From: Portunus trituberculatus
Taxonomy: Eukaryota > Arthropoda > Malacostraca > Decapoda > Portunidae
Assembly: GCF_017591435.1 (NCBI RefSeq)
Contig: NC_059283.1
Location: forward strand, 9,182,840 to 9,246,839
Direction: 5' to 3'
DNA length: 64,000 nucleotides
Part shown: positions 46,549 to 56,760 of the stretch, piece by piece
Layout of the letters: each line of letters begins with the position of its first letter
Numbering within the stretch: position 1 is the first letter of the stretch
Translations under genes and position numbers: made by a program
The notes under the pieces: model-generated
Seen by the model: only the letters and a program-made list of their open reading frames with translations
Told to the model about the DNA's origin: nothing
Database searches by the model: none

Positions 46549-47560
46549 TTTTTGACCCTTCTTTATCCGGATTTCGGTTAATCTGGACAGTGTCCGAATT
46601 CAATAACAGACAGACAGACAGCCAACAAATGAATTCAAACAATGTCTGCCTTGCACACTTCCAAAAACGGCCAATAGATGGTGGCGCCGCTGCAGTAGGC
46701 AGTTGTAAACAAGTCTGACTGACGCTAGTGAACACTATGTATTGTCTGGTATCAGTGAGCAAGTTTGTGCATTTTTCAGTACCTCAGAACTCTTCATTGT
46801 GTCTCCCAAGGGTGTTAGGTGTGAGTGAGTGGTCCTAGCTGTGACATAAAAGCTGGAACTAATAAGAAAATTAGAGAAAGGAGCTAGAGTTGCAAGTGTT
46901 TGTTAATAGTATTTTTTTTTTTTTTTTGTGCAAGAGAGAAACCCGGCCAAGGGCAACAAATATTTTATTGAAAAAAAAAAGCCCACTGACGTGCTTGTCT
47001 CCAAAAAGATTGAAAGAAATATAGTTAGAAGGGATGGTAAATGAGTCATCATTTTTCTATCTTTCCAATTCTAAGTTTTGCATGAAGAATGTATGTGTGT
47101 GTAGGCAGATGTTGTTTTATGTGAAGGAAGAGAGTTGTCTATAGAGGGCAGGCTGTGACTGCCCCCTTGTGTTGTGACAGTTGGTTATAATGGTGAATTC
47201 ACAGCATCCCCTTAACCAGTGCTATTACACCTCACTGAGAGTAATTATTGTTTTGTCAGGTGTATACTGCCTCCTAGTGTGGCCAAGCGAACTGTGTTGG
47301 TACATTAGTAAATCAAAAGATAAGCTGATAGAATATTCTGCCAAATACTGCATGGATCAAGTAGAAGTGGTAAAGATGCACCAAGGAAAAATGTAAGGAA
47401 TGGAAAAAATGCTGCATTAGATACTGCCGTTATGAAGTGATATGTGCAGCAGCTAGAAAGCTGGCACAAAAATTGATACGAGATAATTTCAGGTGGGAAT
47501 GATGGGTGGCTGAGATGATTCCGCAATTAAAACGGACTTTTTAATGCTACTGTGCAGGGT
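46549..47560 (+). mobile_element. Tigger remnant split by an internally deleted LINE
   Basis: It begins TTGACCCTTCTTTATCCGG, like 29347. It has the HTH start around 46855-46905, and resumes after the nested LINE with ISKSKDKLIEYSAKYC at 47309 and a decayed second HTH region to about 47560. The far end is not visible. It is longer than the 29347 copy, as it extends past the first HTH. Confidence 0.65.
46909..47280 (-). mobile_element. LINE copy reduced to its two ends
   Basis: 46909-47010 matches the 3' end (with poly-T) and 47090-47280 the 5' end of the LINE at 56761-60072. The 2.9 kb between is missing. It is about 370 bp in all and non-coding. Confidence 0.7.
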
Positions 47561-47673
47561 GAAGCTGGACACACCTAACAGTGCATGACATGGCTGCATC
47601 TTGTGGTAGTATACTCATTGTACTTCACGTTTATGAAGTTTTTTTTTTTTTCGTGTGTTCAGCTATTACTGTA

Positions 47674-47911
47674 TAGGTAACTCGATTTACATGATGGATG
47701 CATTCCAAGAGGCATCATGTATTTCAAAATACGTGTAAAACAAATTTGTAATTCTCATAAGAAACAATAGATAATAAGGGGGATGCGGGATTTGGTCCAA
47801 ATCGTGTGTATAAGCAAACTGACCACGCAAATTTAATTAATTATAATTTTTTTTTGGTCGCGTATTAACAAAAACACGTAAATTAAACATGTGTAAATCA
47901 AGAGTTACCTG
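47674..47911. mobile_element. MITE, 238 bp, TA target duplication
   Basis: The ends are TAGGTAACTCGATTTACATG and (complement) CAGGTAACTCTTGATTTACA, flanked by TA (47672-47673, 47912-47913). Short sibling of 45660-46307 without the nested insert. Confidence 0.85.
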
Positions 47912-48511
47912 TATATCTCTGCCTATGAGTTGAGTTTTTAAGGTCTTTTTTTATGGTCAAAACTAGGGTTCGAGTTTAAGGGTAGATATAAAATAGCAAC
48001 CTTCATATACATTTGCACCATTAACATCAGGATATTGGAAAACTGCTACTGAACTTGGACTAAGAGCTGTGTTTACACATGTTAATCTAGTAAGACACGG
48101 TAAAAACTGGAAACTGCTACTTATGAGGATTGTACATACTGACACTGTAGTAGGTGGGAACAACAATGTACCTAATACTGTAGTTTATTACTACAGAATA
48201 TTATATTGATACAAAAGCTAAAAACATAATCGTTTCGTAACGAAATGATCATGGTTGACAGTGCAGTGCTGCCACCTAGTGGCTAGCATTCTGTTTGAAC
48301 AGCTGTTTAGACATGAAATTTTAAATATCATTTTATGTTTTAAGTATTTTAGATTATTTTAGGTAGTATGTTTTTAGCTTTTGTAACAATAAAATATTCT
48401 ATAGTAATAAACTACAATATTTGTGTAGGTACATTGTTGGTCCTACTTACTACAGAGTTTCAGTCCCTTGCACAACACAACAGAGGAAGAGGCAGTCTCC
48501 CTGAACCAGGA

Positions 48512-48926
48512 GTTCTATCTGACCTCCCTGAGTCCCTTGCCTATGAAATATTCACATCACCCTTGAACATATTCCTTTTGGGAGTACGTATGTGCAGTCC
48601 CCATGAGTAGCGGATACTTTCATTTCTTTTGTTCCAATGTTTGAAGCCAGATGTACTGTAGGTGGTTGGACTCTTGCCATTAGAGTTTTGAAGGTAAATA
48701 TTTGTCTAATTTAGTGGTGAAACAGGTGAGTAGAGAAAAAAAAAGTAAAAACTGACAGCTTGTTTATGTTGAAATGCTTGAAGTTGGTTTATGTTGAAAT
48801 GCTTCATTTGGTTTGAATTGTTCTATTTATTTTACTGTTGATAAAACTTAATTTACAAACCAGTACTTGGTGATTCAGGGCATCATTAGACCAGGCTATG
48901 TAATACTTTATAGGGGTCAACATATA
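48512..48926 (+). repeat. Third, diverged copy of a segment of the duplication arms
   Basis: Matches 42735-43145 in direct orientation (and the complement in 760-1140) at roughly 80% by eye, starting CTGACCTCCCTGAGTCCCTT. It lies in intron 1 of the mARC gene. It may be an unnamed repeat or an older duplication. Confidence 0.7.
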
Positions 48927-49580
48927 CAGTGGAGACTCAATAGTCGAACTTAATTATTTCCAAGTGGCTGTTCGACTATCAAAAAATTTGGCTACCAATA
49001 TCTGTAAATCAGCTAATATGTTTTAACCTTAGCAAAACCTTAAGTTTATAAAAATTTCAATGTATTTTTTTTATAATTTTGATTTGTATTTAATGTAAAT
49101 GAAGGCTGGTGATGGATAACATAAAAGAGGAGGGGAGAAGGATGAGGAGGAGGAGGGAGGCTATTTGTCAGAGGACGAGTCACCATCCATATAAAATGCC
49201 TGGTAACTTGGTATGATTCTTTTGAATCCTCTATTGGAGGGCACTTGCACTCTCACTAGATTCCTTGTTTTCACCATTAATAAACCTCATTGTTGTCATG
49301 GTAAGTTTCTAAATGAAAAACTACAGAAAGAAAGGAGAAGAATGTTGTTGTTTTCTCAACCGCGGTGCAGTGGCGGGACCAGGGATGTGCACCGGTATCT
49401 GGTATACCAGAATACTGGTATTTTAGCTTTGGTGGTACCGGTATTACTGGTATCAGAATGGGAGAAGCACATGTGCAACTGTTCGAGTACCAGATATTTT
49501 TTCAAGTACCAAGTCAAACTTTTGCATTTAAGTATTGAAAAGTTCAACTTTTAAGACGTTCAAGTATTGAGTCTTCACTG
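48927..49580. mobile_element. MITE with CAGTGGAGACTCAATAGTCG ends
   Basis: The left end starts after TA (48925-48926). The right end (complement) is CAGTGAAGACTCAATACTTG. 654 bp, with no transposase. It contains several GGTACCGGTATTAC-like palindromic motifs near 49395-49450. Confidence 0.72.
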
Positions 49581-49789
49581 TGTGAGTTGAATCTATTTAA
49601 GAGATTTCTAAAATATTAAAGGCTAAATTTCAGGTTTTGATGTTGAAGCTATTGAAAATAAAAGTACAAGTAGATGTCAGGGCAATACTTTTGAAAATTA
49701 ACATTATTAGATTGTTGCATTCAATCATTTGTGTTTAAGTTTCAGAGTAGAAGCATAGAACTGCTTGTATGTAGTATTACATAACTTTG

Positions 49790-49798
49790 TTATTATTA

Positions 49799-49865
<67 letters not shown>

Positions 49866-49893
49866 CATCATCATCATCATCATCATCATCATT
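49790..49893. repeat. (ATT)n/(ATC)n microsatellite
   Basis: Trinucleotide tract in mARC intron 1, changing from ATT to ATC units at the end. Confidence 0.95.
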
Positions 49894-50007
49894 ATATTAA
49901 AATATGATCTTCCAGCACTTGGATTGGAATTTAGAAAGTATATTTAAACAAGAATAGAGTAATTGATACAATATGAAAATCATTATAGCTCAAGTATTTG
50001 CTTCCAG

Positions 50008-50157
50008 GGACTTGGAGCAGTTGAAGCAGATGAAATGGGAGTGTGTTGGTAAAGTGAAAAAGGTATTTGTTTATCCTGTCAAGTCATGCAAAGGACTTTC
50101 TGTTGACTCTGCACAAGCTCACTTCAGGGGACTGGTCTATAAAACAGCAAGGGACAG
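50008..50157 (+). CDS. mARC/MOSC-domain protein, exon 2 (MOSC N-terminal barrel)
   Basis: The acceptor TTCCAG at 50002-50007 joins exon 1 in phase. It encodes DLEQLKQMKWECVGKVKK, then VFVYPVKSCKGLSVDSAQ and ends TARDR across a GTACAT donor. The YPVKSCKG box is the hallmark of the MOSC N-terminal domain, where conserved Lys/Ser/Cys residues take part in holding the molybdenum cofactor in the family. The exon is 150 bp and has no stop. Confidence 0.88.
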
Positions 50158-50465
50158 GTACATGAAGTCAGTGCTTTGAAGAAGATTAGTAATCAATACA
50201 GGAGAATAAAATGTGTGAACAAGTTTCAGTTTAGTCTCTTATTGTTAATGAAAAAAATGGACACATATGTATTAAAAAACATGTAAACAATTTTATGCTG
50301 TATTTTATATCTATGAAGTAATGTAAGAAGTTTTTATTTAAGTCTCTTTTCTTACATTTCTATGGTGTATCCAGAAAAAGATTCTTACTCTTTTTTTTTT
50401 AAGTAATATCATATCATATAATCACTACTTATACAAAAGATACTTGAATTTGTTCTCATTTCCAG

Positions 50466-50646
50466 ATCATTTATAATTGCCACTGAGAAGGGAACAATGA
50501 TTACTGGGATTATGGTGCCTTCAACTGTGCTGATAGAGGCTACCTTTGAAGACAATATATTGACTCTTAATTTTCCTGGGATGGAGGCACTACATGTGGA
50601 CACTAAAGAAGTAGAGAAAAATTCCATACGTCTCAAAACAAAGTGT
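50466..50646 (+). CDS. mARC/MOSC-domain protein, exon 3
   Basis: The acceptor TTTCCAG at 50459-50465 supplies the last base of the Arg codon begun in exon 2. It encodes FIIATEKGTMITGIMVPST and LTLNFPGMEALHVDTKEV, matching the beta-barrel part after the DR motif in mARC proteins. The end is taken at GTAACT (50647), but this phase does not fit exon 4, which begins two bases into a codon. One GT unit fewer than needed is present at this donor. Reading through hits a later stop beyond 50820. Confidence 0.8.
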
Positions 50647-50892
50647 GTAACTAGTAACAGATCCTATCTCCCCCCTTACTATAAGCAGCAAGTCTTATTA
50701 CCTAATTTTTCCTTTCTTATCTTACTCATTGTATCAGAGTCTCTTAACAGTCTTGCTGTATTCCCTGGATACTGTAATGTTTGCCCCTTTTATTTTATGG
50801 AAGGTATGCTTTTACTATTTTAGCACTTATTCAATCCTCATTTTATGTTTATATCAAAATAGTGTTTCATAACATTACCATTCTACAAACTG

Positions 50893-51007
<115 letters not shown>

Positions 51008-51394
51008 CAAGTAAAATTTTCTTGCCTGTGTCACCAGTTCATCGTGTTACTTTTTATACTTGTAAAGATCTGCCTTTTTATATATATTCTCTTTTTGCTT
51101 CCATGCTTGCACCATTTATAGAAAATATGTTTATATTTGATAATTGATATCTTACAGTAATTACATTCTGTCAGTGATAGTGGCAAAGGGAAGCATTTGT
51201 CATGAGTTAACTTGCATGTGTGGATACTTTTCATGAGTGACCTTTCAGATCTTTTACTTAATTCTTTCTTATTCTAAGGTTAAATTCTGCCCTTCTCATC
51301 ATGGATATATAGTTATTACTTTATCTTTAAACATTCAGACTTACAGAGTGCACTTTATTCACTTTAATGATTCAAAATCTTAAACTTCATGCAG

Positions 51395-51566
51395 CATCTG
51401 GGGTGAAGATACTTATGGCTTGGATTGTGGGAAGAATGTCTCCTTATGGCTTCAAAAGATTCTGCTTCGCAAATGCAAACTCCTATATCATGCTGACCTG
51501 CCTGCTGACCGTGTGTCCAACCATCCTTTGGAGTCTTCATGTCCTCTTTTGAGAACAGATGATCAT
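51395..51566 (+). CDS. mARC/MOSC-domain protein, exon 4
   Basis: After an acceptor CATGCAG (51388-51394) the right frame reads IWGEDTYGLDCGKNVSLWLQ, then KLLYHADLPADR, and ends LLRTDDH at a GTGAGG donor in phase 0. The WGE...DCG...WL pattern is conserved between the two MOSC subdomains. The MOSC domain proper, including the Cys that binds molybdenum, would follow in later exons. I found none up to 64000, so intron 4 exceeds 12.4 kb or the gene is interrupted. Confidence 0.85.
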
Positions 51567-51660
51567 GTGAGGACAAAATCATAGTGGCTTTGTGCTTGAT
51601 AATTAACCTGAAGAAAGAGTTTAAGTAGTTATTTATCTAAGAGTGTGGATTATGTAGTTT

Positions 51661-51666
51661 GATATA

Positions 51667-51749
<83 letters not shown>
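51661..51749. repeat. (TA)n microsatellite
   Basis: Borders the left end of the Penelope-like element. A shorter (TA)n lies at its right end (55516-55541). Confidence 0.95.
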
Positions 51750-51752
<3 letters not shown>

Positions 51753-51802
51753 AGGAGAGAGAAGACCCACAAAAGGACGGTTATCTTCATTAAATCCACT
51801 TC

Positions 51803-51838
51803 ACAACGTTTCGGGAAAGTATATATCCCATCTTCAGG
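51803..51838 (-). ncRNA. Hammerhead-ribozyme-like core (inverted copy)
   Basis: On the minus strand CTGAAGA - GGGA...TCCC - GAAAC fits the CUGANGA / stem II / GAAA order. The position after the short stem III is G, where a cleavable site needs A, C or U. The main copy at 55410-55443 reads CTGGAGA, with a changed core base. Confidence 0.4.
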
Positions 51839-52226
51839 TACAAAAAGGCACTGTAAAACCACACGTAAAACATTAAAAAAATTACCAGACGCAGTGGTCC
51901 TGCTACTTGTTCCTCCAACAGGTAAGTGGGGAGGGAGACTGGCTTACCAGTATTTATAGGCTCCTACTCACTAGATGGTAAAATCTGATTGGTTCACTAA
52001 GAATTTCCTATCCATTACAAAATATAGTACAAAATTCTAATCTGTCATAGCTAATGCAAATAAAGGGAAAAATTTAAAGGTATTATGTACAACAGTTAGT
52101 CTATTACAGAAATATTTTAGCCTGAACGAAATACTCAATGCTGATTGGTTGAAACAAAGTACACGTATATGAACCTACGACTCCTAACTATGCTATAATG
52201 ACACTATCTCACCAAGTTCGAAAATA

Positions 52227-52663
52227 TTAAGGGAAAATTGATAATTTGGTAGCTATTTCTGTACCATTTAACTCTGGCTTCTCTTTTACAATAAATAAAG
52301 ATTCCGCTATCCTAAGGTCTGAGTTACAATATGCCCTATACTTTATGTTGAAGTCCTGATCAGTAAATGCATGATTACATTGTAATGCGTGTTCTCTTAT
52401 ATTTGAGAAACTAGGCTCAGTGATACGAGCATTTGTTCTATACGATACTCCCAAGTGCTCAGAAATTGAATTTTTAGGTTCCGACAGGTGGAACCAATAT
52501 ACCGTGACATACAGTCCGGACATCTAAAACAATATACAATTTTTGAGCACAAAGGAGTAGGAATAGCATCTTTAAATTCAAATAGAGAACCTATGGTATT
52601 TTTAGTAATAAAAATAAATATAAAATCAACACTCGGAACATGTTTCTTGAGTAAATGAGACAT
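52227..52663 (-). pseudogene. GIY-YIG region of the inverted Penelope copy
   Basis: Two minus-strand frames (52663-52397, 52523-52227) repeat the C-terminal third of the main ORF: VYCFRCPDCMSRYIGSTC and FSNIREHALQCNHAFTD, with one frameshift near 52470. Near-identical to the main copy at the protein level. No RT. Confidence 0.88.
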
Positions 52664-52818
52664 TGTATTGCGTAAATGGTAACTAAATTGTCTTGAGAAG
52701 GGTAATGTAATGTATCTAACTTCTTTGGTTTTAGTTAAGATGTAAGTCGAAAGGTGTTTTTCCTAGGTTTTTATTTTTCAAAAGTAGTATCAAAAATTTA
52801 AGTAATAGCAAACTATAT

Positions 52819-55006
52819 GTGTCTATCCTCCACAAGTGTCTAAGTTTTGAAATTAATAACAAATGTAAGAAATTTAATAAATTAAGTAAAGAATATAACA
52901 ATAATTTGCAACATTTTAAGTGGAGTGTTTCTTGGTTGGATTATAGGGTGGTGTTGGCTAGTATTAGTAAAGATAATTCCAGCAAAATAGATAATGTCGA
53001 ATTGATTCATAAGAAAAAGTTAGCATTCTTAGGTGTGTCCCAGGACAGTGAATTAGATGCAGGTAAAGTAATTTTTAATCTCTCTGATAGGGCGTTGGAT
53101 GAAGAAGAAAAACAGATTCTTAATTTGGTTTTCCTGCAAAAAAAGTCAACTTTGTCAATCACTATTTATATTATGAGAAATTCATACAACAAATTTCCAA
53201 ATATAAAAACAATAATGAACAATTTGATGAAGTACTTAATAGAATTAAACTTTGATCACATGAGTCATATAAGGATAAATCAAATAAAAGTAACTTCAAT
53301 CTTGACTTGCTAGAAACCCTTAGAAAGGATAAAGATATAATTGTCACCAGGCCAGATAAAGGTAAAGGAATAATCATATTAAATAAATCTGATTATATAA
53401 ACAAAACTAATGAAATTCTCAGTGATGACACCAAATGTAGAAAATTAAATGGTGATTGGTTTAAAATTGTCCTCAAATTAGAAGATAAACTAAATCGTTG
53501 GCTTAGGAGTATTAAAAGTAAAATACCTGATTCATGTTTTGAGTTTCTATATGCATCTGGTTCACTCCCCGGGATACTATATGGTTTACCCAAAGTACAC
53601 AAGCAAGGTTGCCCTGTAAGACCTATCCTAGTAGCAACAGGTACCTTCAATTATAATTGTGCAAAATTTTTAGTTCCCATTTTAATTCCCTTAACTACTA
53701 ATGAATTCACAGTGAAGAACTCAATTGAATTTGCAAAGGAATTACAGACATTTAAGTTTACGGATTCCCTGTTTCTCGCTAGTTTTGACGTAAAATCCTT
53801 ATTTACAAATATCCCCCTTATTGAGACTATTGACATTTGTGTAGAAGAGTGCAAGAGATTAAAATTGATTACTTATGACCTAACCAAGAGGCAGTTCCGA
53901 TCCTTACTGGAGTTGGCTGTGAGGGAGTCCATTTTTTATCTTTAATGACCAATTGTATCAACAAATAGATGGAGTAGCTATGGGTTCCCCTTTGGGACCA
54001 ACATTAGCAAATATGTTTTTATGCTATCATGAAAAAAGCTGGTTATCTGATTGTCCAACTGAATTCAAGCCAATTAAATACAACCGTTATGTAGACAATT
54101 GCTTCCTAGCATTTAAATCTAAGGAACAAGCTCATAAATTCCTTGAGTATCTAAATAATAAACAAAAAGATATCGTTCACTTCTGAGTTTGGGACTAATA
54201 ATAACCTCCCATTCCTAGATATAATGGTCATGAAGAATAATGGATCTCTTTGCACGGATGTTTTCAGGAAGGAAACTTATACGGGTTTGGGCTTGAATTT
54301 TGAGTCATTTGTCCCTTCCCTTTTCAAGATAAATTCCATCAAAACGTTACTACATAGAGCATACAATATTTGTAGTACTTGGCCCTTGTTCCATAATGAA
54401 CTTGAAAGACTGAGACATTACTTTCATATTAGTGGTTATCCCAAAGACTTAATAGAGAAACAAATTAAGAAGTTTATCACAAATAAATTTGTTACTGACA
54501 ATTTTGTGGAGGATAAAACCAAAGAAGTTAGATACATTACATTACCCTTCTCAGGACAATTAAGTTATCATTTACACAATACAATGTCTCATTTACTCAA
54601 GAAACATGTTTCGAGTGTTGATTTTATACTTATTTTTATTAATAAAAATACCATAGGTTCTCTATTTGAATTTAAAGATGCTATTCCTACTCCTTTGTGC
54701 TCAAAAATTGTATATTGTTTTAGATGTCCGGACTGTATGTCACGGTATATTGGTTCCACCTGTCGGAACCTAAAAATTCGAATTCCTGAGCACTTGGGAG
54801 TATCGTATAGAACAAATGCTCGTATCACTGAGCCTAGTTTCTCAAATATAAGAGAACACGCTTTACAATGTAATCACGCATTTACTGATCAGGACTTCAA
54901 CATAAAGTATAGGGCATATTGTAACTCAGACCTTAGGATAGCGGAATCTTTATTTATTGTAAAAGAGAAGCCAGAATTAAATGGTACAGAAATAGCTACC
55001 AAATAA
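52819..55006 (+). pseudogene. Penelope reverse transcriptase with C-terminal GIY-YIG endonuclease
   Basis: Four consecutive frames. 52819-53313 is the N-terminal region (VIFNLSDRALDEEEKQIL). 53307-53945 has IIVTRPDKGKGIIIL, LPGILYGLPKVHKQGCPVRP and SFDVKSLFTNIPLIETI. 53953-54186 has QIDGVAMGSPLGPTLAN and the catalytic YVDN. 54224-55006 is the thumb and GIY-YIG part (KIVYCFRCPDC, RYIGSTCRNLKIRIPEHLG). Penelope RTs are related to telomerase and use a GIY-YIG nuclease to nick the target. Only three breaks separate the frames, so the copy is fairly young but inactive as read. Confidence 0.92.
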
Positions 55007-55512
55007 TTAATTTTCTCTTAATATTTTCAAACTTGGTGAGATAGTATCATTTTAACATAGTTAGGAGTCGTAGGTTCATATACGTGTACTCTGTTTCAAC
55101 CAATCAGCATTGAGTATTTCATTCAGACTAAAATATTTCTGTAATAGACTAACTGTTGTACATCATACCTTTAAATTTTTCCCTTTATTTGCATTATCTA
55201 TGACAGATTAGAATTTTGCACTATATTTTGTATTGGATAAGAAATTCTTAGTGAACCAATCAGATTTTACCATCTAGTGAGTAGGAGCCTATAAATACTA
55301 GTAAGCCAGTCTCCCTCCCCACTTACCTGTTGTTGGAACAAGTAGCAGGACCACTGCGTCTGGTCATTTTTTTAACGTTTTACGTGTGGTATTATAGTGC
55401 CTTTTTGTACCTGGAGATGGGATATGTACTTTCCCGAAACATTGTGAAGTGGATTTAATGAAGATAACTGTCCTTTTGTGGGTCTTCTCTCTCCTGTACC
55501 GTGTTTTTCAAG

Positions 55513-55541
<29 letters not shown>

Positions 55542-55545
<4 letters not shown>

Positions 55546-56451
55546 TAACCGCCGCTTAACGAAGGTTCACACAATGAAATTTCGCTACAACAAAAGTTTC
55601 ATTTTACTACCATCTGCTCGTTTGACGAACTCCAAACTCGCTTTAACGAAGTTTTATTCAGGTAATTTTTTCTAAATTTGAAAGCCCTGCCGTATCACGC
55701 AAGCCGACAGGTTTTTGAATACACCACCACCTCTTGTGGACAAAATGCGCACCACTCACTCCCCCTGTTCAGCAGCAGCTGACGCTGTTATTGTTTCCCT
55801 CGCTCAACTTACCACCAAAACGCCCTGCAATGTCACCTAGCGTTGCTAAGACTAAAAAGTCTCTTACTCTCGAAGTGAAGCTGTATTATTCACAGACATG
55901 AGAGAGGCGAGAAAAATATTAGCATTGCTGACCACCATCTTGACTCCATCTACTGTCTCTACTATTTTCAAGTCAGCAGACTCTATTAAGAAGGTTGGTA
56001 AGACCGTATCTTCCTTGCAAGCCAAAAGAACCACCTGAACTCGTGACTACAATGGATAAAATGGAAGGCCTTGTGGAAATGTGGTATTCAAGTTTTGTAT
56101 GTGATACAATGATGCGCCCTTTGTTTACATTCCACAGGTTGCCGGTTAGTGTCTTTCCCGTTTCACTCTCCCTCCCTTCATACATTTAAGATCATCAACA
56201 TTATAAAGTTACGTACATACATACGTTAGTGTACATTATAATGATTTAAATTAAACTGCCTAAATGTTTAGCTTCATTATTTTTACTTTCATTAAACCTT
56301 TCACTGTACTATGATGCACTCTTGCTTTGTTTACTCTCAATGGAAGTTAAAGTCAGGAGTTAAATTTGTTATAATCGGTTCGCTTAATAAAATTTTACTT
56401 AACGAAGGGATTTTTAGGAATGTAACCACTTCGTTAAGCCTGGGTTGCCAG
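55542..56451 (+). mobile_element. Tigger-like CAGGCAACC family element, 910 bp
   Basis: The ends are TAGGTAACCGCCGCTTAACG and (complement) CTGGCAACCCAGGCTTAACG, with TA outside both (in (TA)n). From the ATG at 55830 a short frame starts MSPSVAKTKKSLTLEVKL, a Tigger HTH beginning, then a stop. Non-autonomous. Confidence 0.85.
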
Positions 56452-56463
56452 TATATATGAATA

Positions 56464-56530
<67 letters not shown>
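56464..56530. repeat. (TA)n microsatellite
   Basis: Lies between two CAGGCAACC-family elements. Confidence 0.93.
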
Positions 56531-56535
<5 letters not shown>

Positions 56536-56760
56536 CAGGCAACCCCGCTTAACTAATTACGCCCTAAAAATACCTTAGAAAATTTCAGATTTCGTTAAGC
56601 AAACTGATTATAACAAATTTAACCCTTGACTTGAACTTCCATTGAGAGTAAACAAAGTAAGAGTGCATCATAGTACAGTGAAAGGTTTAATGAAAGTAAA
56701 AATTATGAAGTTAAACATTTAGGCAGTTTAATTTAAGTCATTTTAATGTACACTAATGTA

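Larger units (their letters stand above)
44428..50007 (+). other. Intron 1 of the mARC gene (5.6 kb, TE-filled)
   Basis: GTAAGT at the start and TTCCAG at the end. It holds the Tigger remnants and MITEs listed separately. 44428-45250, 48180-48510 and 49900-50007 have nothing recognised. Confidence 0.6.
51750..55510 (+). mobile_element. Penelope-like element with inverted partial copy at its 5' end
   Basis: 52746-55505 is the main body on + (RT and GIY-YIG). 51750-52745 is the reverse complement of the 3' kilobase (about 54540-55500), so the whole begins and ends with the same sequence in inverted form. Partial, truncated copies joined at the 5' end are typical of this class. (TA)n lies on both sides, so the insertion went into a (TA)n tract. 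Confidence 0.88.
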
